A stretch of DNA of 64,000 bases, taken from Bradyrhizobium aeschynomenes (GTDB lineage: Bacteria; Pseudomonadota; Alphaproteobacteria; Rhizobiales; Xanthobacteraceae). Shown in pieces: positions 40,722-50,093 of the stretch. Position 1 is the first letter of the stretch, and each line of letters starts with the position of its first letter. The position numbers and the translations under genes were made by a program. The notes beneath the pieces were generated by a model. It was not told the DNA's origin. It ran no database searches and saw only the letters and a program-made list of their open reading frames with translations. The stretch covers positions 187,720 through 251,719 of the forward strand of contig NZ_JABFDM010000008.1 in NCBI RefSeq assembly GCF_013178945.1. Reading direction: 5' to 3'.

Positions 40722-43028
40722 ATGGTGGTTGCAGGCCACACTCCTCAGCAGATGCAGGCGGCGGCCGAAACGGCCGCGTTGGCGCCTCCGCCGCCGGTCG
40801 AGCGGCCGCGTCCGCAGAAGCCGCGCTCGCGCATGATGCGGCAATACGATCTGGTGGAGCGGGTCCGCTCCTACAATCCAGATACTAACGAGGATCTCCT
40901 CAACCGGGCGTATGTGTACGCGATGAAGGCGCATGGGTCGCAAACCCGCGCGTCAGGCGACCCGTATTTCACCCATCCGCTCGAGGTCGCGGCCATTTTG
41001 ACCGACCTCAAGCTCGATGATGCCACCATCGTCGCCGCGCTGCTTCACGACACGATCGAGGACACCGAGGCGACCCGGGCCGAGATCGACCGCTTCTTCG
41101 GGCCGGAGATCGGTGCGCTGGTCGAGGGTCTGACCAAGCTGAAGCGCCTGGAGCTCGTCTCGCGCGAAGCCAAGCAGGCCGAGAACCTGCGCAAGCTGCT
41201 GCTGGCGATCGCCGACGACGTGCGTGTATTGCTGGTGAAACTCGCGGATCGCTTGCACAACATGCGCACCCTCGAGTTCGTGCCCGAGGCCTCGCGCCGG
41301 CGCATTGCCGAGGAGACCCTCGACATCTATGCGCCGCTTGCCGGGCGCATGGGCATGCAGGAGATGCGCGAGGAGCTCGAGGATCTGTCGTTCCAATCGC
41401 TGGATCCCCAGGCCTACAGCGTCGTGAAGCAGCGGCTCGATGCCCTGGCGGATCGCAACCGCAACCTGATCGGCGAAATCGAGAGCCAGCTCGCGCGCAA
41501 GTTTCGCGATCATGGCCTGACCGCCCGCGTGTTCGGCCGTCGCAAGCGCCCATTCTCGATCTGGACCAAGATGGAGCGCAAATCGATCGGGTTCGAGCAG
41601 CTGTCCGACATCTTCGGATTTCGCGTCATCATGCCGGACCTGGAGTCCTGCTACCGCGCGCTCGGTATCGTGCATACGACGTGGCCGGTCGTGCCGGGCC
41701 GCTTCAAGGATTACATCTCGACCCCGAAGCAGAACGACTACCGCTCGATACACACGACCGTGATCGGTCCAGGCAAGCAGCGCGTCGAGCTGCAGATCCG
41801 CACCGAGGACATGGACCAGATCGCCGAGCTCGGCATCGCCGCCCATGCCTTCTACAAGGACGACATCGGCTCGCCGACGGAGCGGCTCAAGCGCGAATCG
41901 AACGCCTTCGCCTGGCTGCGCCACACCATCGGCATCCTCTCGGAGAGCGCCAATCCCGAGGAATTTCTCGAACACACCAAGCTCGAGCTGTTTCACGATC
42001 AGGTGTTCTGCTTCACTCCGAAGGGCAAGCTGATCGCGCTGCCGCGCCACGCAAACGTGATCGATTTCGCCTATGCCGTCCACACCGATGTCGGCAACAG
42101 CGCGGTCGGCTGCAAGATCAACGGCAAGTTCGCCGCGCTCTCCTCGGAGCTGCAGAATGGCGACGAGGTCGAGGTGCTGACCTCGGATGCGCAGTCGGCG
42201 CCGCCATCGGCCTGGGAGACGCTGGCCATCACCGGCAAGGCGCGGGCCGCGATCCGTCGCGCCACCCGCACCGCCGTGCGCGATCAGTATGCCGGTCTCG
42301 GCCGCCGCATCGTCGAACGCCTGTTCGAGCGCACCAAGCTCGAATATGCCGACGACAAGCTCAAGGGCGCGCTGCCGCGCCTGGCGCGCGCCTCGATCGA
42401 GGACGTGATGGCCGCGGTCGGCCGCGGTGAGATCAAGGCGTCCGACGTCGCCCGGGCCATGTATCCGGACTACAAGGAAGAGCGCGTCGTCCGCTACGGC
42501 GCGAAGAAGACGGCTGCGCCGGCCAGCGTGCCGAAGGCCGCGGCGGCGCCAACGGCGGAGCCCCATCGCGGTCCGTTCGCGATCCCGATCAGCGGGCTGA
42601 ATTCCGGCCTGCCGGTGAAGTTCGCGCCCAATGGCGGCGCCGTGCCGGGCGATCGCATCGTCGGCATCGTGACGCCGGGCGAGGGGATCACGATCTATCC
42701 GATCCAATCGCCGGCGCTGAAGGATTTCGAGGACGAGCCGGAGCGCTGGCTCGATGTCCGCTGGGACGTCGACGAGACCACGCCGCAGCGTTTCCCGGCG
42801 CGCATCCGGGTCGAGAACGTCAACGAGCCCGGCAGCCTCGCCCAGGTCGCGACCGTCATCGCCGAGCATGACGGCAACATCGACAACATCAGCATGAGCC
42901 GGCGCTCGCCTGATTTCACCGAGCTGACGATCGACCTCGAGGTCTACGACCTCAAGCATCTCTCCGCCATCATCAACCAGCTGCGCGCCAAGACCATCGT
43001 CGCCAGGGTCGACCGGGTGAATGGCTAA
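40722..43028 (+). CDS. Bifunctional (p)ppGpp synthetase/hydrolase (Rsh, RelA/SpoT)
   Basis: 768 residues in the full RSH layout. The HD hydrolase domain has AALLHDTIEDT and KLADRLHNMRTL, so it is probably active; the synthetase domain has FRVIMPDLESCYRALG and RFKDYISTPKQNDYRSIHTT. A TGS domain follows (VFCFTPKGKLIALPRHANVIDFAYAVH), then a zinc-finger/helical part and a C-terminal ACT domain (RIRVENVNEPGSLAQVATVIAEHDGNIDNI). This is the alphaproteobacterial single Rsh that makes and breaks the alarmone in response to starvation. It is followed by pdxJ after 82 bases. The N-terminal 40 residues are extra and the start could be the internal Met-Met before RQYDLVERVRSYN. Confidence 0.96.
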   Translation: MVVAGHTPQQMQAAAETAALAPPPPVERPRPQKPRSRMMRQYDLVERVRSYNPDTNEDLLNRAYVYAMKAHGSQTRASGDPYFTHPLEVAAILTDLKLDDATIVAALLHDTIEDTEATRAEIDRFFGPEIGALVEGLTKLKRLELVSREAKQAENLRKLLLAIADDVRVLLVKLADRLHNMRTLEFVPEASRRRIAEETLDIYAPLAGRMGMQEMREELEDLSFQSLDPQAYSVVKQRLDALADRNRNLIGEIESQLARKFRDHGLTARVFGRRKRPFSIWTKMERKSIGFEQLSDIFGFRVIMPDLESCYRALGIVHTTWPVVPGRFKDYISTPKQNDYRSIHTTVIGPGKQRVELQIRTEDMDQIAELGIAAHAFYKDDIGSPTERLKRESNAFAWLRHTIGILSESANPEEFLEHTKLELFHDQVFCFTPKGKLIALPRHANVIDFAYAVHTDVGNSAVGCKINGKFAALSSELQNGDEVEVLTSDAQSAPPSAWETLAITGKARAAIRRATRTAVRDQYAGLGRRIVERLFERTKLEYADDKLKGALPRLARASIEDVMAAVGRGEIKASDVARAMYPDYKEERVVRYGAKKTAAPASVPKAAAAPTAEPHRGPFAIPISGLNSGLPVKFAPNGGAVPGDRIVGIVTPGEGITIYPIQSPALKDFEDEPERWLDVRWDVDETTPQRFPARIRVENVNEPGSLAQVATVIAEHDGNIDNISMSRRSPDFTELTIDLEVYDLKHLSAIINQLRAKTIVARVDRVNG

Positions 43029-43110
43029 TCTGCGGGTTTGACCGCAGCGTTTCCTGCGGCGATGCGTTAAACCAGCAATCTCCGTTTCGAGAACTCTGCG
43101 AGCCCCGTCG

Positions 43111-43878
43111 ATGTCCCATCCTCCGAAGCTGCGCCTCGGCGTCAATGTCGATCACATCGCGACGCTGCGAAATGCCCGCGGCGGGCGCATTCCGGATCCC
43201 GTGCGCGCGGCGCTGCTGGCCATCGAGGCGGGCGCGGACGGCATCACCGCGCATCTGCGCGAGGACCGGCGTCACATCCGCGACGACGACATGGCCCGTC
43301 TCAAGGCCGAAATCTCCAAGCCGCTGAATTTCGAGATGGCCGCCACCGAGGAGATGGTGCGGATCGCGCTGGCCACCCGGCCGCACGCGTGTTGCCTGGT
43401 GCCGGAGCGGCGCGAGGAGCTCACCACCGAGGGCGGCCTCGACGTCGTCGGCCAGCACAACGCGCTGGCGCCCGCGATCGCTCGACTGGGCGAGGCCGGC
43501 ATCCGGGTGTCATTGTTCATCGCCGCCGACCCGGCTCAGATCGAGATGGCCGCACGCCTGCGGGCGCCCGTTATCGAGATCCACACCGGCGGCTGGTGCG
43601 ACGCCATCACCGAGGGCCACGCCGACAAGGCGGCTGCAGAGTGGGAGCGGATCGTGGCTGGCGCCCGGCTGGCGCGGTCGGCCGGGCTGGAGGTGCATGC
43701 CGGCCACGGCCTGGACTATGCGACCGCCGAGCGGATTGCGGCGCTGCCGGAGATCGTCGAGCTCAACATCGGCTACTTCATGATGGGCGAGGCGCTGTTC
43801 GTGGGCCTCGCCGAGACGGTCCGGGCCATGCGCGCGGCCATGGATCGCGGCCGTGCGCGGCTGGGGACGGCAGCATGA
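43111..43878 (+). CDS. pdxJ: Pyridoxine 5'-phosphate synthase
   Basis: 255 residues, TIM barrel. RLGVNVDHIATLRNARGG binds substrate, GITAHLREDRRHI carries catalytic His/Arg, and EVHAGHGLDYATAERIA holds the phosphate-loop residues. It condenses 1-deoxyxylulose-5-phosphate with 3-amino-2-oxopropyl phosphate to pyridoxine phosphate. The stop overlaps the acpS start by 4 bases (ATGA). Confidence 0.97.
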   Translation: MSHPPKLRLGVNVDHIATLRNARGGRIPDPVRAALLAIEAGADGITAHLREDRRHIRDDDMARLKAEISKPLNFEMAATEEMVRIALATRPHACCLVPERREELTTEGGLDVVGQHNALAPAIARLGEAGIRVSLFIAADPAQIEMAARLRAPVIEIHTGGWCDAITEGHADKAAAEWERIVAGARLARSAGLEVHAGHGLDYATAERIAALPEIVELNIGYFMMGEALFVGLAETVRAMRAAMDRGRARLGTAA

Positions 43879-44294
43879 TCATCGGCATCGGCTCCGACCT
43901 TATCGACATCCGCCGCGTCGCCGAGGTGATGGAGCGGCACGGCGAGCGCTTCCTGAACCGGATCTTCACCGCGGCCGAGCGCGCCAAGGCCGAGCGGCGG
44001 GCCAAGAACGAGAAGATGGTGATCGCCACCTATGCCAAGCGCTTCGCCGCCAAGGAGGCCTGCGCCAAGGCGCTCGGCACCGGCATCCGCCAGGGCGTGT
44101 GGTGGCGCGACATGGGGGTGGTGAACCTGCCCGGCGGCCGGCCGACCATGCAGCTCACCGGAGGCGCCGCCGAGCGCCTGAAGGCGCTGACGCCGGCGGG
44201 ACACGAGGCCCGCATCGATCTGTCGATCACCGACGACTGGCCGCTGGCGCAGGCTTTCGTCATCATCTCGGCGGTGCCCCAGGCAACGTCCTGA
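43875..44294 (+). CDS. acpS: Holo-[acyl-carrier-protein] synthase
   Basis: 139 residues. MIIGIGSDLIDIRRV has the metal-binding Asp, and the core KRFAAKEACAKALGTG holds the Glu and Lys of the phosphopantetheinyl transferase site. It attaches the 4'-phosphopantetheine arm to apo-ACP. It is coupled to pdxJ by a 4-base overlap, as in most bacteria. Confidence 0.97.
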   Translation: MIIGIGSDLIDIRRVAEVMERHGERFLNRIFTAAERAKAERRAKNEKMVIATYAKRFAAKEACAKALGTGIRQGVWWRDMGVVNLPGGRPTMQLTGGAAERLKALTPAGHEARIDLSITDDWPLAQAFVIISAVPQATS

Positions 44295-44526
44295 AGCCGC
44301 CCGGCGCGTGCCGAAAACAAAAATGCAATCGATTCCAGGGGCTTATGTAGTTTTGATGCGGCCCTTGATTGCGCGGCTGCGCGCAGTCGTCTAAAACCCC
44401 GCTCAAATCGAATGACTGCACCATGGGCGGATTCTGGGTCAAACCGGAGTTGGCCTTGACCACCAGAATCAGGACAGACTCCCTTAAGCCGCGGAACGAT
44501 ACGTTGTTCGCGGACGGAGGGGTGTT

Positions 44527-44583
44527 ATGCAACGGCTGGCGAATCGTCGGACCATTCGCCCAGGGACAGTGAAAGAGCGATGA
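44527..44583 (+). CDS. 18-codon ORF overlapping the lepB start (possible leader peptide)
   Basis: An ATG at 44527 opens an 18-residue frame (MQRLANRRTIRPGTVKER) whose TGA at 44581-44583 overlaps the lepB ATG (44580) in the ATGA manner. GGAGG lies at 44517-44521, six bases upstream. This architecture is typical of translational coupling, so the short basic peptide may control lepB translation. There is no independent proof that it is translated. Confidence 0.4.
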   Translation: MQRLANRRTIRPGTVKER

Positions 44584-45341
44584 GCGTGACCTCCGGAACC
44601 AAGACTGAGAGCGGCCTCGGGGAAACCGTTCGGGTCGTCGTTCATGCCCTCCTGATCGCGCTGGTGATCCGCACCTTTCTGTTCCAGCCCTTCAACATCC
44701 CCTCCGGATCAATGAAGGCGACGCTGCTGGTCGGCGATTATCTGTTCGTCTCGAAATATTCGTACGGCTATAGCCATTTCTCGATCCCGCAGTCGCCGAA
44801 CATCTTCTCCGGCCGCATCTTCGGCTCCGAGCCGAAGCGCGGTGACATCGTGGTGTTCCGGCTGCCGAAGGACACCGAGATCGACTACATCAAGCGCGTG
44901 ATCGGTCTGCCCGGCGATCGCATCCAGATGCGTGACGGTCTGCTCTACATCAACGACGTGCCGGTCCAGCGCGAGCGCCTGAAGGATTTCGTCGGCGAGG
45001 ACCCCTGCGGCACCGCCGATTCCATCGCGCGCGTGAAGGCCTGGAAGGAGACGCTGCCCAACGGTGTCAGCTACGAGACCTTGGATTGCTTCGATCACGG
45101 CCCTTACGATAATACGGACGTCTACACCGTGCCGCCCGGCAACTTCTTCATGATGGGCGACAACCGCGACAACTCGACCGACAGCCGCGTGCCGTTGGCG
45201 GTCGGCTACGTCCCGTTCGAAAACATCATCGGCCGCGCCCAGATGATCTTCTTCTCCATCAGGGAAGGCGAGCATGCCTGGGCGTTCTGGCGCTGGCCCA
45301 TGTCCATCCGTTGGGAACGTCTGTTCAAAATCGTGCGATGA
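44580..45341 (+). CDS. lepB: Signal peptidase I
   Basis: 253 residues with one N-terminal transmembrane helix (VVVHALLIALVIRTFLF). The catalytic Ser lies in FNIPSGSMKATLLVGDYLFV, the general-base Lys in DYIKRVIGLPGDRIQ, and FMMGDNRDNSTDSR is box E. It removes signal peptides from exported proteins. It overlaps rnc by 4 bases and heads the lepB-rnc-era-recO string. Upstream is the 18-codon ORF. Confidence 0.96.
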   Translation: MSVTSGTKTESGLGETVRVVVHALLIALVIRTFLFQPFNIPSGSMKATLLVGDYLFVSKYSYGYSHFSIPQSPNIFSGRIFGSEPKRGDIVVFRLPKDTEIDYIKRVIGLPGDRIQMRDGLLYINDVPVQRERLKDFVGEDPCGTADSIARVKAWKETLPNGVSYETLDCFDHGPYDNTDVYTVPPGNFFMMGDNRDNSTDSRVPLAVGYVPFENIIGRAQMIFFSIREGEHAWAFWRWPMSIRWERLFKIVR

Positions 45342-46444
45342 TCGACGACTCACACGATATCCAGACCACGCAGGCCGCTGCGGCGAGCCCGCAAACCGGT
45401 GCGCGCGCCCTCGAAGCCGCGCCGAAGGCCGCGTCGCGGCCGAAGCCTGAGATGAAGGCAGAGCCCAAGAACGACGCCAAGAACGACGCCAAGCCTGACG
45501 CTAAGCCTGACGCCAAAGCTGAAACCAAGATCGAGCCGAAGCTGGAAGCCAAGGCGGAAGCGAAGACCGAGCCGAAGGTCGATGGCGGCGGCGAGCCGCC
45601 CGCCGGGATCATCCTGAGCGGATCGGACATCGCTGCACCGGCTGCGGAGACCGATCCCGAAACGGCGCCTCGCAGCAAGAAGGGCAGCCGCCGCGCCAAG
45701 AGCGCCGGAGCCGGGGCTGCGAAGAGCGCCAAGGCCGCCGAGAAGGCGGCCAATGCTGCGATCGAGGCACGCATCGGCCACCGCTTTTCGGACCCGTCGC
45801 TGCTCAGCACCGCCTTCACCCATGTCTCGGCGCTGAAATCCTCCAAGAAGCGCGGTGACAGCTACCAGCGGCTCGAGTTCCTCGGCGACCACGTGCTCGG
45901 TCTGATCGTCTCCGACATGCTGTATCGCTCGTTTCCCAGTGCCGACGAGGGCGAACTGTCGAAGCGGCTCGCCGACCTCGTGCGCAAGGAGAGCTGTGCC
46001 GACGTCGCCAAGTCGCTCGGTCTGCTCGACGACATCAAGCTCGGTGCGGTCGGCGCCGGCGCCGGGGCGCGGCTGCGCAAATCGGTGCTGGGCGATGTCT
46101 GCGAGGCGGTGATCGGCGCGATCTTCCTCGATGGCGGCTACACGGCCGCCGCAGGCTTCGTCGAGCGCAACTGGACCGAGCGCATGCACAAGCCGCGGCG
46201 TCCGCTGCGCGACCCGAAGACGGTGTTGCAGGAGTGGGCCCAGGGCAAGGGCCTGCCGACGCCCGTCTATCGCGAGGTCGAGCGCACCGGCCCTCATCAT
46301 GATCCGCAGTTCCGGGTCGCCGTCGATCTGCCGGGCCTGGAGCCGGCCGAAGGCATCGGCGGCTCCAAGCGCGCGGCAGAAAAGGTAGCGGCATCCGTGA
46401 TGATCGAACGTGAAGGCGTCAGCGGCGGCAGCAATGACGGCTGA
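45338..46444 (+). CDS. rnc: Ribonuclease III with a long charged N-terminal extension
   Basis: 368 residues; a usual bacterial RNase III has about 225. The catalytic domain starts near residue 138 (IEARIGHRFSDPSLLSTAFTH) and has the signature RLEFLGDHVLG with active-site Glu and Asp, then a dsRBD (TVLQEWAQGKGLPTPVY...GGSKRAAEKVAAS). The first 135 residues are low-complexity K/A/E/P/D repeats such as NDAKNDAKPDAKPDAK and EAKAEAKTEPK, then RSKKGSRRAKSAGA. It processes rRNA and structured RNAs. The ATG overlapping lepB and the one-frame continuity make the extension probable, but an internal start is conceivable. Confidence 0.94.
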   Translation: MIDDSHDIQTTQAAAASPQTGARALEAAPKAASRPKPEMKAEPKNDAKNDAKPDAKPDAKAETKIEPKLEAKAEAKTEPKVDGGGEPPAGIILSGSDIAAPAAETDPETAPRSKKGSRRAKSAGAGAAKSAKAAEKAANAAIEARIGHRFSDPSLLSTAFTHVSALKSSKKRGDSYQRLEFLGDHVLGLIVSDMLYRSFPSADEGELSKRLADLVRKESCADVAKSLGLLDDIKLGAVGAGAGARLRKSVLGDVCEAVIGAIFLDGGYTAAAGFVERNWTERMHKPRRPLRDPKTVLQEWAQGKGLPTPVYREVERTGPHHDPQFRVAVDLPGLEPAEGIGGSKRAAEKVAASVMIEREGVSGGSNDG

Positions 46445-47360
46445 GCAACAGGCCGTGCGGGGGGCCGATACCCGTTGCGGTTTCGTCGCGCTGATCGGCG
46501 CACCCAACGTCGGCAAATCGACCCTTGTCAATGCGCTGGTCGGATCCAAGGTCACGATCGTCTCGCGCAAGGTGCAGACGACGCGCGCGTTGATCCGCGG
46601 CATCGTCATCGAGGGCGCCTCGCAGATCATCCTGGTCGACACGCCCGGCATCTTCTCGCCCAAGCGAAGGCTCGACCGCGCGATGGTGACCACCGCCTGG
46701 AGCGGCGCGCATGATGCCGATCTCGTCTGCGTGCTGCTCGACGCCAAGAAGGGCATCGACGACGAGGCGCAGGCCATCATCGACAAGGCGGCTTCGGTCG
46801 CTCACGAGAAGATCCTGGTCGTCAACAAGGTCGACCTTGTGCCGCGCGAAAAGCTGCTGGCGCTGGTGGCCGCGGCCAACGAGAAGCTGTCTTTCGCGCG
46901 CACCTTCATGATCTCGGCAATCTCGGGCGACGGCGTCGACGATCTCAGGCGGGCGCTGGCGGAGATGGTGCCGCCCGGTCCGTTCCATTATCCCGAGGAC
47001 CAGATGTCGGACGCGCCGATGCGTCACCTCGCGGCCGAGATCACCCGCGAGAAGATCTACTCGCATCTGCATCAGGAGCTGCCGTATCAGTCCACGGTCG
47101 AGACCGACAGCTGGACCGAGCGCAAGGACGGCTCGATCCGGATCGAGCAGACGATCTTCGTGGAGCGCGACAGCCAGCGCAAGATCGTGCTCGGCAAGGG
47201 CGGCGCGACGATCAAGTCGATCGGAGCGCAGTCGCGCAAGGAGATCGCCGAGATCACCGGCGTGCCGGTGCACCTGTTCCTGTTCGTGAAGGTGCGTGAG
47301 AACTGGGGCGACGATCCCGATCGTTACCGGGAAATGGGGCTCGAGTTCCCCAGGGAATGA
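46434..47360 (+). CDS. era: GTPase Era
   Basis: 308 residues. The G1 motif is GAPNVGKST, G3 is DTPG, and G4 is NKVD; a KH domain near the C-terminus has KGGATIKSIGAQSRKEI. Era binds the 3' end of 16S rRNA during 30S maturation. The ATG at 46434 overlaps the rnc stop by 11 bases, whereas an earlier in-frame ATG at 46410 would overlap more. The stop overlaps the next gene by 4 bases. Confidence 0.96.
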   Translation: MTAEQQAVRGADTRCGFVALIGAPNVGKSTLVNALVGSKVTIVSRKVQTTRALIRGIVIEGASQIILVDTPGIFSPKRRLDRAMVTTAWSGAHDADLVCVLLDAKKGIDDEAQAIIDKAASVAHEKILVVNKVDLVPREKLLALVAAANEKLSFARTFMISAISGDGVDDLRRALAEMVPPGPFHYPEDQMSDAPMRHLAAEITREKIYSHLHQELPYQSTVETDSWTERKDGSIRIEQTIFVERDSQRKIVLGKGGATIKSIGAQSRKEIAEITGVPVHLFLFVKVRENWGDDPDRYREMGLEFPRE

Positions 47361-47743
47361 CGATGAGCGTGCCGCGCAACGTGTTGTGGTTCGAAGTGCT
47401 GCTCTACATCTCGCTGATGTTGGATTCGCTCTCGGTTGCCGTGTCGGACCGGACCCCGACCTTCGAGCGGACCGAGAGCATGATCACGACCGAGACCATT
47501 CTCAACGGCGTGGTGATCCTGCTGCTGTTCTATTTCGTCTATCTGGCGGCTCAGCGCCGCAAGAATTGGCCGCGCTGGGTGCTGCTGGCGGCGTTGGTTC
47601 TGTCGAGCATCTCGCTGGTGCAGGTCATCGGCCTGAAGGGCATGACGCTCGACGCCGGCATCGAGGTGATTTCCTGCGCGCTGACGACGATCGGGCTGTA
47701 CTACTCGTTCACCGGCGACGCGCGCGGCTGGTTCGACGCCTGA
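47357..47743 (+). CDS. Small membrane protein of unknown function
   Basis: 128 residues with four hydrophobic segments (about 9-27, 47-66, 73-92 and 97-115), for example VVILLLFYFVYLAAQRR and WPRWVLLAALVLSSISLVQVI. The ATG overlaps the era TGA by 4 bases, so translation is coupled. I do not recognise a characterised family; similar four-helix proteins of unknown function follow era in related genomes as far as I recall. No catalytic residues are evident. Confidence 0.75.
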   Translation: MTMSVPRNVLWFEVLLYISLMLDSLSVAVSDRTPTFERTESMITTETILNGVVILLLFYFVYLAAQRRKNWPRWVLLAALVLSSISLVQVIGLKGMTLDAGIEVISCALTTIGLYYSFTGDARGWFDA

Positions 47744-47895
47744 TGGCGGGAATGTAGGCAGGCCACGCGCAGCGTGTCCAGCTTCGCTCGCAAGGACGGG
47801 TGTTTGCGGAAGCATGGCGTGCAAGCTACGTTGTCCGCCGTCGCGCGATGGGCGCTTGGGTTTGAGCGCCCTGGATAGTAGAGACGACTTGCCCG

Positions 47896-48642
47896 ATGGA
47901 ATGGACCGATGACGGCATCGTGCTGGGCATCCGGCGGCACGGCGAATCCTCCGCCGTGCTGGAGCTGTTGACGCGCGAGCATGGCCGCCACCTCGGGCTC
48001 GTTCGCGGCGCCAGCGGCAAGCGCATGCGGCCGGTCCTGCAGCCCGGCAACACCGTGCGAGCGGTGTGGCGCGCGCGGCTCGACGAGCATCTCGGCATGT
48101 ACGCGATCGACGGGCTGACCTTGCGCGCGGCTGAGCTGATGTCGGCGTCGCACGGCGCCTATGGTGTGACGCATCTGGCATCGCTTGCACGGCTGCTGCC
48201 CGAGCGCGATCCGCATGAGGACATGTATTTTCGGCTGGAACACGCGCTGAATGATTTCGACGACGCCGGCGGCGCCGCCGTCCACATCGTGCGGTTCGAA
48301 CTCGCGATCCTGGCGGAGCTCGGTTTCGGGCTCGATCTGGAATCCTGCGCAGCAACCGGCGAGACCACGGACCTTGTCTATGTATCGCCGAAATCCGGCG
48401 GCGCCGTCTCGCGCAGCGCCGGGGCGCCCTGGGCCGACCGGTTGCTGCCGCTGCCGCCCTTCCTGCGTGAGAGCGAGGAAGACCATGGCTGGTCCGACCA
48501 GGACCTCGTCGACGGCTTCCGCCTGACCGGCCTGTTCCTGCTGCGCCACGTGCTGGAGCCGCGCGGGCAAGGCCACTCGGATGCCCGCGAGGGCTTCATC
48601 AATGCGGTCACGCGGGCCAGGGCGCGGCTGGCGCGGGCGTGA
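47896..48642 (+). CDS. recO: DNA repair protein RecO
   Basis: 248 residues. The N-terminal OB fold is visible in TDDGIVLGIRRHGESSAVLELLTREHGRHLGLVRGA, and the helical C-terminal part ends FLLRHVLEPRG...AREGFINAV. RecO promotes RecA loading with RecR in gap repair. No zinc-binding cysteine set is visible in the C-terminal domain, where some RecOs have one. It follows the era string with a 150-base gap. Confidence 0.93.
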   Translation: MEWTDDGIVLGIRRHGESSAVLELLTREHGRHLGLVRGASGKRMRPVLQPGNTVRAVWRARLDEHLGMYAIDGLTLRAAELMSASHGAYGVTHLASLARLLPERDPHEDMYFRLEHALNDFDDAGGAAVHIVRFELAILAELGFGLDLESCAATGETTDLVYVSPKSGGAVSRSAGAPWADRLLPLPPFLRESEEDHGWSDQDLVDGFRLTGLFLLRHVLEPRGQGHSDAREGFINAVTRARARLARA

Positions 48643-48661
48643 GCCCGGAGGAGAAAGCATC

Positions 48662-49648
48662 ATGGGACTACTCGTCGACGGCGTGTGGCACGATGTCTGG
48701 TACGACACCGCAGCCTCCGGCGGCCGTTTCGTGCGCAAGGATTCCGCCTTCCGCAGCTTCGTCACCGCGGATGGACGTCCGGGGCCGAGCGGCAGCGGCG
48801 GCTTCAAGGCGGAGGCCGGGCGCTATCATCTCTATGTCAGCCTGGCCTGCCCATGGGCGCACCGCACCCTGATCATGCGCGCGCTGAAAGGCCTCGACGC
48901 CTTCATCTCGGTCTCGGTGGTGCACTGGCTGATGCGCGAGCAGGGCTGGACGTTTGCCGGCGGCCCCGGCGTCGTGGCCGATGACATCAATCACGCGCAG
49001 CTTCTCCATCAGGTCTACACCGCGGCCGATCCACGCTACTCCGGCCGCGTGACCGTGCCGGTGCTGTGGGACAAGGCGCAGCGGACGATCGTCAACAACG
49101 AATCGTCCGAGATCATCCGCATGCTCAATTCGGCCTTCGATGGTATCGGTGCCAAGCCCGGCGACTACTATCCGGAGGCGCTCCGCAGCGAGATCGACGC
49201 GATCAATGCGCGCATCTACGACACGCTCAACAACGGCGTCTACAAATGCGGCTTTGCCACCACGCAAGCCGCCTATGAGGAAGCAATCGGCCCGCTGTTC
49301 GCGACGCTCGACTGGCTCGAGCAGCGGCTGTCCACGCGCCGATTCCTGCTCGGCGATGCCGTGACCGAGGCCGACATCCGGCTGTTCACGACGCTGATCC
49401 GCTTCGACGCCGTCTATGTCGGCCACTTCAAGTGCAACATCCGCCGCATCGCCGACTATCCGCATTTGTCGGCCTACACGCGCGATCTCTATCAATGGCC
49501 CGGGATCGCGGCCACGGTGAGTTTCCAGCACATCAAGGGGCACTATTACGAGAGCCACCGCACCATCAATCCGACCGGCATCGTGCCGGTCGGACCGGAG
49601 CAGGATTTCGCCGCGCCGCATGGCCGCGAGCGGCTCGCCAAATCCTGA
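48662..49648 (+). CDS. Glutathionyl-hydroquinone reductase (Xi-class GST)
   Basis: 328 residues. YVSLACPWAHRTLI contains the CPWAHR active-site signature of Omega-like/Xi GSTs, and the C-terminal helical domain has LGDAVTEADIRLFTTLIRFDAVY and KCNIRRIADYPHL. Such enzymes reductively deglutathionylate hydroquinones and chlorinated derivatives. The ATG at 48662 is 20 bases after recO and follows GGAGGAG. It is followed by an ACT-domain gene. Confidence 0.92.
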   Translation: MGLLVDGVWHDVWYDTAASGGRFVRKDSAFRSFVTADGRPGPSGSGGFKAEAGRYHLYVSLACPWAHRTLIMRALKGLDAFISVSVVHWLMREQGWTFAGGPGVVADDINHAQLLHQVYTAADPRYSGRVTVPVLWDKAQRTIVNNESSEIIRMLNSAFDGIGAKPGDYYPEALRSEIDAINARIYDTLNNGVYKCGFATTQAAYEEAIGPLFATLDWLEQRLSTRRFLLGDAVTEADIRLFTTLIRFDAVYVGHFKCNIRRIADYPHLSAYTRDLYQWPGIAATVSFQHIKGHYYESHRTINPTGIVPVGPEQDFAAPHGRERLAKS

Positions 49649-49653
49649 CGGCC

Positions 49654-50070
49654 ATGGCAGGCGAGATGGAAGGAGAGCGTCACCTCCGTGCATTGCTGCT
49701 GAACATGACGCCCGAGTTGCAGGATGGCGTCTTCGTGTTCTGCTGCCTCTCTCCCGGCGAGGCGCCTCCCGCGGCACTGACGCCGCTGATGCTGTTTCGG
49801 GAGCGCAAAGGCATCACGCTGATTGTACGGCGTGAGGAGGCCGAGCAGGCCGGGCTGTCCTATCAGTTCGCCGCCCGCCTGATCACGCTGTCAGTGCACT
49901 CCGCGCTCGACGCGGTGGGCTTCCTCGCCGCCGTGACCACGGCGCTGGCTGCCGCCGGCATCAGCGTCAATGCGGTCTCGGCCTTCCACCATGATCACCT
50001 GTTCGTACCGGAAGTTCAGGGAGAGCAGGCGCTGAGCGTTCTGCGGGAGATGTCCCATAGCCTCAAGTGA
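49654..50070 (+). CDS. ACT-domain protein of unknown function
   Basis: 138 residues, with an N-terminal barrel-like region (LLLNMTPELQDGVFVFCCLSP) and a C-terminal ACT-like fold (SALDAVGFLAAVTTALAAAGISVNAVSAFHHDHLFVPE). It belongs to the ACT7-type family with DHLFVP, often annotated as ACT-domain or amino-acid-binding protein. The ligand is unknown, possibly an amino acid. It starts 5 bases after the GST stop. Confidence 0.82.
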   Translation: MAGEMEGERHLRALLLNMTPELQDGVFVFCCLSPGEAPPAALTPLMLFRERKGITLIVRREEAEQAGLSYQFAARLITLSVHSALDAVGFLAAVTTALAAAGISVNAVSAFHHDHLFVPEVQGEQALSVLREMSHSLK

Positions 50071-50093
50071 TCTGCGCAGGGCCTGCGCGCCGG

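Noticed and set aside
40953..43145. 730-codon antisense frame over the (p)ppGpp synthetase gene
   Set aside because: High GC at third positions keeps the reverse frame open; the composition (Arg/Gly/Asp/His-rich) is noise and the sense gene has all RSH domains.
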